From NCBI RefSeq assembly GCF_958298935.1, contig NC_084932.1:18889501-18953500 (forward strand): 64,000 nt of DNA, in the 5' to 3' direction. A model generated the notes under the pieces. It did not search any database. It saw only the letters and a program-made list of their open reading frames with translations, and had not been told where the DNA came from. Positions 53,961 through 64,000 of the stretch are shown here, one piece after another; position 1 is the stretch's first letter, and each line of letters starts with the position of its first letter. Position numbers and translations under genes: made by a program. The stretch comes from Phragmites australis (taxonomy: Eukaryota; Streptophyta; Magnoliopsida; Poales; Poaceae).

Positions 53961-56900
53961 CAATATGCTTATTAAACTTCTGGGCGTTGAGCTTATTCAT
54001 TGTAGAAGAATAAAATATGTTTTGCATTCTACCAATCGATTTAACATTCTACTATATATTTAGCAATTTTTCTTGTTACTTTCTGAATTATTGCTTCTCT
54101 GAATAATTAGGTTTCCTATTTGAAATAATGGAACTACCTCATAGTGAGTGAAATTGAGAAAAATGTCTTCAAAATATATGGAAAATCTGCTTGTTAAAAC
54201 TCATACATATGCGCATCAGAATTACTAAAATTGCGTAGTTATAATCATAATTTATTAGATTTGACTACATTGAAAGAATTAACCTAGATTTATTGATGAA
54301 AGTATTGAACAAAACATGATATTTTCACTAGATTCTCTCTATACAAGTACATGAAAGTGCAGTCCATTGCACTCATATTTTGATTACACATAACAATAAG
54401 GATTCAAAGCAGTTCACCTGATTTGCGAAAACATGTTGGAGACCTGGTACTTGCATGGAACACAACTTGGATCTGCAAAACATGATAATCATGCCCTAAA
54501 TTTTTGCTTCAAAACTTGCTTTCAGTGAATAAAAAATGCTTATTTGATATTCTTGAATTGCTTTCAATCAACATAAAAGGTGCACATAAAAAAAATTAAT
54601 GAATCTTATGGGATTCACCATCCGAAAGATCATTAACTGGCCATAACCTAGATTGAATGACAAGCTCAAATTTAATGACCTTAGCATGCTACATGTGGGC
54701 CCTATCATGAAGTAGGCCGTATCAGCCCTATTTAGAAAAATGCATAAATATAATGGAGCTCTGGTCCGCAGCTAACATTGAATATGGTGTGCCCCTAAAA
54801 AATATAGCAAGCTACAAAACAAGCGTTGAACACCCTATCATAACAAGTTGATGTAGCCATATCATGAATAAGACATGCTTGTGAACCATAATTAATAACT
54901 AACTGGTTCAAAAAAAGCCTCAAAACATGAGCCTCACCAGATGAACCATTTCCAAAAAACACATGAAAAAGCAAATGTTTTTTTCATACAAATTACATTA
55001 TCAAAATTGCATTCACTAATTCACCCTATTCAAGTACAATTTTTTAAATGAATGAAACTATTCAAAAGCTTGAAATGCCTAAATCTGAGTAAAAACTAAA
55101 ACTCCAAATAAGTATAAAAATGTTGCTTACAACTTTGAACCAAAATGCCTAGCTTTGAACAAATATAATTTTTACATTCAACACAAAAAGTAAATATCCT
55201 CCATGTAAATTCAATACATATGTTTTTCACCATGATCCTATAAAATTCAAATGATGGATGGACTCAACACATCATTAGACATACATTCAATGGCACTTAA
55301 CTATTGACTAATTAGCACAGAAAGATCATTTACTATGAAAATATCATACATAAAAACACATCTACTGATAGAAGAAATAGATATTGTATCATATAAACCT
55401 ACAAGATTTCTGAACACAGCTAGCCCATCTTGGCGAATACAGGTTGTCAAACCAGTATAAACCTACAAGCATTACAAAAATGCAAACTATATATTGAGTC
55501 ACATAACAATATCAGCCTCAAAATTTTGTTGCCAACTAGGTGCACAAATTGCATACCTCCCCCAAGAATTCAAAGTGCACAACAGGAACAAAAAAAGATG
55601 AATACACATTATCAGTAGTGTTAAATTTGCTTCTACAAACTCATAAATTTGCCTGTTAGAACATTAAATAAATGCCTTGGGAAAACGAAGCCCAAAAAGT
55701 TGCTTTGTAGTGCATAATATTAAGGGTTTACTTCAATACAGAATTGCTTATGCTAAAACATAAAAATTCTTGTTGAACTTAAAATAAAAATATAGATAAG
55801 GCAAATGAAATTGAACCTGTAGCAAACCTCTAGTGATAATCCTAGAGTCACCTTTGATGCAATAAAATTCTTGTTGCCTTCCACTTGTCCAACTAATGAG
55901 CCACGTACATTTGAATATCCTATGTGCTTGAGCTGAAACAATACAAAGAAATATTGGAAGACAAGTAAGAAAATTTATAGAAAATCATTAGTCGTTCAAT
56001 TGAAATATGGAATGTGAAAGGAATCACATACTTTTAGTTTTCCGAACGTCCCATCACGCTTAGTGTCGAGTGTCATAACATTTTCGATTGTTGCTTTTTT
56101 ATGCTTTGATCCATAGCCAACAAATTAGATATATGTTTGTCTCAACCATTAATTTGATCAAAAAATGAATTCCCTTTTGTCAATAATGTAATTGACTTCT
56201 TCAAACGATCAATGATAAATTTGGTCCAGCTCAAAAGAGCTATCATCTTATAAATCTACAACTGTAGGGTAGCACCTCGGGCAGATTCCAACCATATGTT
56301 TTAGTGATTACCAACATCAGCCATGACCTCATGAAGGTCTCATCTGCAACTTTTGAAGCTAGCTTGGAATCAATGAAGCTTGCTTCAATTGACCGTTTCG
56401 TGCCTTGAGAGTGGAACAAAATTGCATAACTGAGATCATGTGACATGCATCAACAAAAATTTACCACAAAAATAATAAAAAAGCATGACATCAATAGAAG
56501 AATGAGACATCAGAATAGCAGAATACACACATGGGCTCTAACTTTATGCCTGTTAAAGGTTGCAGTTTACTGAAACCATGAAAACTAAATTTAAGAGACA
56601 ATCTATAGATATTTAATTTGTAGATCACCAAATCAAAGGCGTGCCTCACCTTGTACAAACCAGAGTAACAAAAATTCTAGCTGACTACCAGCACTACGAA
56701 TCACCTAAAAATAGACAAAAATCAGCAATCCAACTAAATTGATCTAAACAAAGGATGGACCTTTGTAGCAGAAGCCTCTCCTGTCCCTCCCCTTACTCCC
56801 TAACTAGCAAAATCACACAAAAATGGACTCATAGTAGAATGATTCAGCAAGCCAAATGCCTTTGGCCCTCAATCCCCCTACCCACCTCTCTCTATCTCTC

Positions 56901-57220
56901 TCAAAATCGAAAGGTAAAAATGAACCAAATAAGGGATTCAGAAAGCATACCAGAGAGCGAGCAAGTGGTGCAAGTTGCAGGCCTATCGATCTCCCACCAC
57001 CAATCAGTCATCACTCCAAATCTGCCACCGCCATGCTCGCCTAGGTCATCCCTAGCTCGACGCGGAGGCATGAACTAGATGAGTACAAAATTGGGGCGGC
57101 CATTGGCATGGAGTGGAGCACAAGAAGCCATGCCTGCTCAACCACTGGGTTGAATCTAGTGGCTTAGTGCCCAAGGAAGGCCGTCAAGCCCCTGGATGCT
57201 AAGATCTCGTTGAGAGAGAG
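53961..57220. other. No gene recognised (AT-rich, 3.3 kb)
   Basis: AT-rich DNA with many in-frame stops on all strands and recurrent CTTGTGAA/ATGCTT phrases. The part from about 56750 to 57200 is more CT-rich (CCCTCAATCCCCCTACCCACC, TCTCTCTATCTCTCTC) and could be a promoter or transposon end. Open frames 56755-57078 and 56856-57044 overlap and are unsupported. Together with the FAR1-type fragment this could be one non-autonomous MULE, but I found no inverted termini. Confidence 0.4.
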
Positions 57221-60002
57221 TGTGAGAAACTGTCCAAATAATATTCTTATTAATCATTAAGTCAATCATTTACCTAATCACGATTGCAATGATTAATCAG
57301 AATATCATCCTGGTAGTCCCGACATATATTTTGTGTCCAAGATCGGAACACATGCCTTTCCAATATATGTCATCACAACAAATCTTAATAACGAGTGAGT
57401 AAGGAAATTACATTACAAGTCCCGAAGTATTTACAATTTCTGACAATTTACAGTAATAGAGAGCTAGGAGACGAAAGGAATATATTCACCTCCTAGACAA
57501 AAGAGAAACTACGCAGCGGAAGATGACATTTATAAACAATAAAAGATAGGTGGAGCTATATGCCCTTAGACTCCACCACAAAATCACGTCACTCAAGTAG
57601 TTTGCACTACTCATGCGCGCCACCTGCAGTGGCGGCATGAAGTAGCCAAACACTAGCTCCTCCTCGCCTAATTTGGATGATTAGCAAGGAACGGTCACAA
57701 GGTTAAGTAGGTTCACATGCGAAAACAATTTGACATAAATGTCTAAGCATCTACACATGACCACCTATACCATTCTATCATGAAATCAACAACATAAACA
57801 TATATGTAACTGGAACCATCATAAATATATCTAAGAATAGAACCATCTCAACTATATCCCAACATACCATACCATATCATCCCACATTCATGACTCTACG
57901 ACCGATGCAGATGGACAGAAGCATGCTCATGAAGTAGAGCGTGGAAATTCGAATTGATCATACACCCTGCATGGAGGTACAACTTTACCCACACGATTCG
58001 AGGACCATTCGGCTTGCTTGACCACACAGGCCCACACAAAGGGGTACTCATGTCAACATTTCTCATACCCGAAACTACCCACGTGCACATGCCTCTATGA
58101 CACCGGGATTACTACAACCGTGTCCCGGACATCGCCAGCTCCCTACCACCTTGCTTCTCCTATTCTTTTTTCTTATGCATCATATGGCCGCAAGGTAAGC
58201 ATTAGCACGGCGTATGATAATCGGCTTGTCTTACCTTTAGATCTACATGTGGTTAGTACGGAAAGTGCTAGAGCAAACGGCACCGATGGACAGTACTTAA
58301 TCGATGCAAGTGATCTATAGCATATGGGTTCCTCTCCCGACCTACCCCTTGCACCTCCCACATCTCGTCTCATCCTCACTCTCATACAACCCATATTGTT
58401 ATCATCATTGTGAATAATAATTGACCCTATAGCTCGTGAACGATAGAACATTCCACCGCTCGACTTCTACCGAAAACCTATGCATTGCTAAGCATCTCGT
58501 ATCACTTTTAAGTAAGACATTCTCATGATTATACCGAGGCTACAAGGATAAGGATCATCAACAAGATCATGGTAGAAGTATTGCATCAACATAGGTTCTA
58601 CCCATATAATCCGACATTGGAACTCTAACATGCATAACTTACATAAGCATAATTTATACATTGAGACTTCATGAGATCCGAAATATGAGGTGCAATATGC
58701 TTAGATGCTTGCCTTGCTACTCCGGCGTCTGCCTGATGCTACCCTCATAGCACTTATAGAACTCCGGTGGTTCGGTGTCACCTTCGATCAGCCCCGCGCC
58801 ACACTCCGGTCCTTTGTTCTCTAAAGAGGAGCACATGCAATGATGAGCATGAAAGAAATGCAAGGAAATATGATACATGATGCATAACAATGGAGGATGC
58901 AACATAACAACAAGCTAAAAGTACATGACACGCGAAAGAGCACAACTTCTAAACTTCTAACAGAACTCGAAAGTTCCGGGTTGAACTCGGAATTTCTGGT
59001 AACCTCTGGATAGGGTCCTCGGGTTGCCACTTTTTGGTTGACTCGGAGGTTCCGAGTTGAGGTCGGAATTTCCAGGTCGAGCTGGAATATCCAGGTTCAG
59101 CTCCAAATGGGGTTCTCGGTTAATCCTAACTCGGCTTAACTTAAAACTTTTGGGCTATACCCAAAACTTCCAGGTTGGGTCGGATGCTCCGGGTGAGGCT
59201 CTAAGCAAGGGTGCTCGGTTTGAATTAATTCGAACTATCCGAAACTTCCGAGCTATACCCAAAACTTCTGAGTAGGGGTTCTCGGTTAGCTCTAACTAGG
59301 ATCACCCAGAACTTTCGGGTTGCAAACCCAGAAATTCCAGGTTCTAGAAGAAAACACGTTCTCATTGATTTCCTTGTCGATTCACCATGCATGCTAAATA
59401 TATCCCATATAAACATTTATATGCACCAGCCAAAGGGTTCTAGACTCAATTTACAAACTAAACCCACACAGTTTTCAAGTACAATTCAACGGGGATTTCC
59501 CAGTGCTACCCGAAACTTCCGGGTAACACCTGGAACCTCTGGGTTGTTGCAGAGAGAGTTCTTCACGGGGAAACTTTGGCTGATTTGATTTGTGCGCCTC
59601 AACAATCTAAGGAGTGAAGGGGTTGAACTAACACATGGGTTATAGACTTCATCCACCAACATAAGCAACATGATTTCCTAGCTTAAACTCCTCTAATTAG
59701 CTCCAAACATCATGAACGCCAAAAGAGATCAAGAACGGCTCGAATCCTTCATACTTGCGAAGAAGAAATGGATGATGGGAAGCTAATGAGCTAGTGAACG
59801 CGAGGGTACCACACACGTACCTCAATTTTGCTTCTTGAAGGAGAAATCCGAGGGAGAATGAGAGAGAGCTTGATGGAGAGGGGGAGCAGCTCTTGCTTGC
59901 TCAGGTGGGAGAGGGAGAGAGCGTGGGAGAGGGAGAGAACGAGTGAGAAGGGGTTGTTCTGCTGAGAAGGAGAGGGAGTGGTTGGCCACCCATGTGGGCC
60001 CC
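57221..60002 (-). repeat. LTR of Ty3/gypsy retrotransposon E (minus strand)
   Basis: The plus strand starts TGTGAGAAACTGTCCAAA at 57221, which is the CA end of an LTR on the minus strand. It runs at most to about 60002, where the integrase reading of the same element begins. In minus orientation the text near 59800-60000 (GGGGCCCACATGGGTGGCC, CCTCTCCCACGCTCTCTCCC) looks like a core promoter and leader. Around 58940-59340 a phrase similar to AACTTCCGAGTT/CCGGAAGTTTCGGGT recurs many times, an internal degenerate repeat. The 5' limit of the LTR is not fixed, and some of the sequence may be residual internal DNA. Confidence 0.6.
58940..59545. repeat. Degenerate short repeat around AACTTCCGGGTT
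   Basis: Words such as AAAGTTCCGGGTTGAACTCGG, GAGGTTCCGAGTTGAGGTCGG, AATTTCCAGGTCGAGCTGG, AAACTTCCGAGCTATACCC, AAACTTCTGAGTAG and GAAACTTCCGGGTAACACC recur at about 20-45-bp intervals within the LTR of retrotransposon E, interspersed with GGGTTCTCGGTTA. Periodicity is loose, so the array is old or constrained only in part. Confidence 0.7.
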
Positions 60003-62230
60003 ATTCGCTAGAGAAACAATTTGGACTTGAGGTCTTGGTACATCTTGGTACTCCATGGGTGAATGGATTACAATGAATCATGAGCTTCATCCAGAATCTT
60101 CTTTCTCAACTCCGGAATCTTAGGGAACACTAGTCTCTTCCCAAACTACAAGACACCATGATCCTCTTCAGAGAAATAGGTATCCTTGCCTTCCTTCATT
60201 TTATCTCGAATTCGGGCCATGCCCTTATCATCCTTTTGAGCTTCCTTAATTTGATCTAGGAGGGTGGATTTGATCTCCAAGTTTGCAAGAAATCCCTCTG
60301 AAACCATCTCGAGTCCAAGCCTTCAGAAATCATCACAAAGCATGGTGAGTTTAGGCTGGAGCGAGAGACAATTGCATCGAGCCTTCCGACTCATTGCATC
60401 AGCGATAATGAACTTCAAGCTCATAATCCTTGATCAGCTCGAGTCATCTTCTCTACCTCATGTTCAGATTAGCTTGGGTGAAAATATACTTGAGACTTTT
60501 GTGATCCGTATAGATACGGCATAGATTGCCTAACAGATAGTGGCGCCAAATCTTCTGAGCATGCACAACTGCCGCAAGCTATAAGTTATGAGTTGGATAA
60601 ATTTCTTCGTGCCGCTTCAATTGGCGTGAGGCATGCACAACAACTCGGCCTTCTTGCATAAGAACACATCCGAGGCCTATGCGGGAAGAATCGCAAGAGA
60701 CATCAAAACCCTTGTACACTTTAGGCTGAGCAAGAACGGGAGCGGTCATGAGCAGTTTCATCAAGGTTTGGAAAGCTGACTCACATTCACTTGACCACTC
60801 GAATACACTCCCTTGCTTTAAAAGCTCAATCATGGGCTTGGATATCTTGGAGAAGTTCTTGATGAACTAGCAGTAATAACCCAAGAGTTCGAGAAAACTC
60901 CAGATGTTGGTGATATTCTTGGGTTGAACCCAATTGAGAACTTCTTGTACTTTTCTCAGGTCAACATCGACTCTATTCTCAGACAATACATGACCTAGAA
61001 AAGCAACTTCCTTGAGCTACAACTCTCATTTGCTAAACTTGGCATAGAGTTTGTGATCTCAAAGTTAGCCAAGAATAATTCGGAGATGATCTACATGTTC
61101 TGCTTCAGTCTTGGAGTAGATGAGAATATCATCAATGAATACCATGACAAACTTGTCGAGTTCCTCCATAAAGACTGTGTTCATCAAATACATAAAGAAT
61201 GCCGGTGAATTGGTCAGGCCAAAGGACATAATGGTATACTCATAGAGCCCATAACGGGTAGAGAAAGCTATCTTTTGAATATCATCCGGTCGGATCTTTA
61301 TTTGGTGATAGCCCAATCTCAAATCAATCTTGGAGAAAACCTGGGCACCGGTCAACTGATTGAACAGAATGTCAATCCGAGAAAGTGGATACTTATTCTT
61401 AACAATAACCTCATTCAACAGACGGTAATCAACACACATCCGCAGAGTTTGGTCCTTCTTCACAAAAAGTGTCGGGCATCCCCAAGGTGAGGAGCTCAGA
61501 CGAATGAAACCCTTCGAGAGCAACTCCTAAATCTGCTTCTTCATCTCTGCTAATTAATTTGGAGGCATTCGATAAGACCTCAAAATCGGGGCCGTACCGG
61601 TAAAAACTCAATAGAGAATTCTACTCCTCGATCGGGTGGCATTCTTGGCAATTCTTCTAGGCAGACATCAGGAAACTCACATACCACAGGAATATCCAGA
61701 AGACTCGTGTTTGCCACACTCATCAAGGCATATAAGTGGGGATCACCCTGTCCAAGGTGAAGAGAAATCTACCCACCACTTGGATTTTTGAGAGAAACTA
61801 CTCTTCCTGCACAATCAATACGAGCGCCATGCTTAGCTAGACAATTCATCCCTAAGATATCATCAACTCCTCTAGTGTCCAACCCAATCAAGTTCGACAA
61901 GATTGAAACTCCCTCAATGAGTACCTTAGCCTTAGGAACAACTCGGCTGGCTCTTAACTTAGTATCGGGTGCATCAATATGGAATGAAGAAGGTAGGACC
62001 TCATTGACCAACTGGTGACTCAACCATCCTTAATAAAGGAATGAGATGCACCATAATTGAAAAGTACGACTGCAAGGTGAAAATTCACAAGTAGCGTACC
62101 GATAAGCACGGTGTCGTCCTCTCGGGCTTCCTCGGCAGTGATGTGGTTGACATGACCACGCTTACGGACTTGTGTAGCCTTAGAGACCTGATGAGAGGAT
62201 TGTGAGAGTAGTGGTGGCCTTGGAGCAGTG
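60003..62230 (-). pseudogene. pol: pol of Ty3/gypsy retrotransposon E (protease to integrase start), broken
   Basis: Minus strand, high to low: VNHITAEEAREDDTVLIGTL, then LLVNFHLAVVLFNYGASHSF (protease; the expected Asp before the Gly is replaced), DTRGVDDILGMNCLAKHGAR, IDCAGRVVSL; reverse transcriptase [85 protein letters not shown] (catalytic FIDD); RNase [21 protein letters not shown] and, in broken frames, YTDHKSLKYIFTQANLN; integrase IPELRKKILDEAHDSL and STKMYQDLKSKLF, at which point it ends near 60003. Stops occur near 61530, 60870 and in the RNase H part. The gag is missing, since a new LTR begins at 62231. FIDD and the DEAH motif fit Tekay-type chromoviruses. Confidence 0.88.
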
Positions 62231-64000
62231 TCATGCCCCAAAATTCCTATTTTGGGTTGTGAACTTTTTAAAACAATAAAATAACATTTTTCCTGAAATT
62301 TGAAAGCTTTTCCAACAAATTTAGAGTTTAAAAAGAATTTATTTTGTGTGATGAAAAATGTATTTATAAAATATTAGAATAGGTTAAGGAATTTCAAGAT
62401 TGGACAAATCTTTGTTCCATTTTTCCCAATATCATCCAAAAATCCTCCATGGATAGTCTCATCTCACGTTCTTTTGATCCAACCCAACGTGCATTGTCTT
62501 TCCTCAATGTTTTTCCATCCAGCCTCTAGCTCCAAACCAACAACTTGCCATCAACATTGCATCACATTGGATTGTTAGCAGGAGTGCAGGATGCCCCACA
62601 TGTGTGCTAACGCTAGCCCAAACCAGCCCTCTTGCATGTGCATATACCTGATCATTTCCATCCACCTCCAATCGACATCGTCCCTTCGTATGGCAGCCAT
62701 GGTCGGTCAACTAAGCTCGAGTAAGTGCTCAATCAAAACACTTGGACATCCATCAAGTAAGCAAAACCGGTGGTCACTCCATCCTCTTTCAATTCCCAGC
62801 AATTCAAAGTGAAAACCGCTGCTTTAATGATCACAATGGCAATTGAAGCCGGCAGCCATTACTCCTCGTCACTCAGCCTCATCGTGTCGCACAGTTTCGA
62901 AGTTCAAGACAACCTCAAATGCAAATCTTTACAATACCAAAGTGTTAGGTCTTGTCGGGAGCTTCAATTTACACCTATGGAAGTCCCCATTTGGATAATG
63001 GAGCTAGGAGTTATAGACCCCGAAATCAGTGTTGCGCAGATTGGGCTGAATTCAAATAGTTTATATTGTGATGCAGTTTTGAAAATCAAAATGGAGTTTT
63101 CTGAAGTTCCAATGAATACCAAAGTTGTAGATCTTTTCGATTACTACAAGATAGAGTACAGAAACGTCCAATTTGAAGTTAGGATGGAAGAGTAATCATC
63201 CTCAAACCAGAGCCATCCATTTCATCTTCCGCATCCGGTCGTTTCCCCTCCCCACTTCAATGCCAGCCGCACCCAGCCCAAGAAATAGGACCAGCACGTC
63301 CTCCCCTTCCCCTCCAAAGCCCTATCACACTGCCAGACAACTGCCACGGTTCTCTATTCCCGCAAGTCGCGTCCAGTCATGTCATCGCTGGTTGGCATCC
63401 GCGTTCCCGGCGATCCGTCCAAGTGAAAACCTTGATCTTTCACCAAGATGTGCCCTAGATCATCCCTCATCATGACCCAAAACTGTTTGGCCAGAGGAAC
63501 AAAGAAGCCACTAGGATCTGTGTCACCATGCTGCTGCCCCACGTTTGGCCGCATCCAGGGCATGAACCGAGGAATCCATCGGCGTTCCTGATGATCCAGT
63601 TAAGATCCAGCCACATCACCTGCGTCACCATGTAGAACGTCGAGGTAATATCAGTATCCCTGAAGGGCTCAGCCAGATCTTCATCGGTGCAATAGGAACG
63701 CAAGCCGCACTTCCAACACCACACGTCATCGCCACTGCGATTCGCCGCCTCGACGACCACTCCCTCAATCGTCGCAGCAAGGTAAGGAATCAAACCAGAC
63801 CCTTCCCATCCTCTTTCCTCCTCTATGGATGCCATTTGTGAGCCCTAACCGAACCCCCAGCTCGGCCAAAGCCCTCGCTGCACCGCCATGGCCGTCACTG
63901 TCTAGGACAACCGTGCGGCCGCCAATTGGCATTGGCATTCCCTGGCCGATCATAGATCGGATCGCCATGGCCTTTGACCAGCACGTATCCCTGGATGTCC
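62231..64000 (+). repeat. 5' part of another LTR (retrotransposon F), running off the window
   Basis: TGTCATGCCCCAAAATTCCT at 62231 begins exactly where the pol text of retrotransposon E stops, and TGTCA(C/T)GCCCCAAAAT is a familiar start of Tekay-type LTRs. The first 400 bp are AT-rich, followed by a GC-rich part (63230-63960). Orientation plus is inferred from the TG start. Several overlapping open frames (62770-63195 plus, 63470-63835 minus) are not supported as genes on their own. Confidence 0.6.
63470..63835 (-). other. Unsupported 121-codon open frame in GC-rich LTR sequence
   Basis: The minus strand frame reads MASIEEERGWEGSGLIPYLA, then SGDDVWCWKCGLRSYCTDED and VTQVMWLDLNWIIRNADGFL, then GSCPGCGQTWGSSM. 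The CxxC pairs (CWKC, CPGC) and the acidic start look protein-like. It could be a captured host fragment or a shadow in GC-rich DNA; I have no family match. Confidence 0.25.

Noticed and set aside
59791..60090. 99-codon minus frame rich in Ser/Pro/Leu
   Set aside because: It reads CT-rich LTR leader fused to the end of the integrase remnant in a wrong phase; the integrase reading itself is in another frame.

Overview
This window reads as heterochromatic, transposon-dominated nuclear DNA of a grass, most likely panicoid. Pointers are a DUF4220/DUF594 gene of the type expanded in Poaceae, a CACTA element carrying the grass subterminal motif TTTGCCGAGTG, Stowaway and hAT-like MITEs, Tat/Retand-like and Tekay-like Ty3/gypsy elements, and plant Helitrons. 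There is no bacterial, organellar, rRNA, tRNA or CRISPR content that I can see. Nearly every coding stretch is broken by stops or frameshifts, so this is a graveyard of nested mobile elements and not a set of working genes.

Layout, left to right. 1-5643: Ty3/gypsy element of the Tat/Retand type, plus strand, with LTR, primer site, gag, protease, RT, RNase H, a second RNase H and the start of integrase. It is cut off by a minus-strand Helitron remnant (5644 to about 7700) that itself holds a TTACGAC-rich insertion. 7830-11640: Stowaway MITE, hAT-like MITE with perfect target duplication, exon-like fragment, and an element with long imperfect inverted ends. 11663-15083: complete non-autonomous CACTA element (3-bp target duplication GAA) holding an exon-like fragment. 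15388-17627: DUF4220/DUF594 gene on the minus strand with one in-frame stop and one 4-bp duplication, the only host-like gene. 17902-18717: 409-bp tandem duplication. 19380-20095: LINE 3' end. 22780-26345: MuDR-type (MULE) transposase remnant. 26345-33270: a second Ty3/gypsy family arranged as internal tail, LTR, internal region, with a 68-bp minisatellite in its leader. 33271-35760: a 780-bp-arm palindrome made of two head-to-head Ty1/copia 5' regions. 35834-36200: fold-back MITE. About 36500-39937: LTR retrotransposon 5' part with a long quasi-periodic AT-rich leader. 39938-43375: Tekay-like chromovirus LTR plus the start of its internal region. 43380-50380: second minus-strand Helitron with probable 5' end, captured exon-like fragments and a 601-bp tandem duplication. 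52990-53420: FAR1-type fragment with its middle deleted. 57221-62230: minus-strand Ty3/gypsy. 62231-64000: the start of another LTR.

The genes do not work together as a pathway. What links them is the history of insertion, deletion and capture. The most informative signals are (a) two separate Helitron copies disrupted at the same codon position of the Rep/helicase protein, by an insertion in one and a TATG microsatellite in the other; (b) the copia palindrome, which if transcribed would fold into a long hairpin and could feed small-RNA silencing; and (c) several exact junctions and target duplications that allow relative dating.
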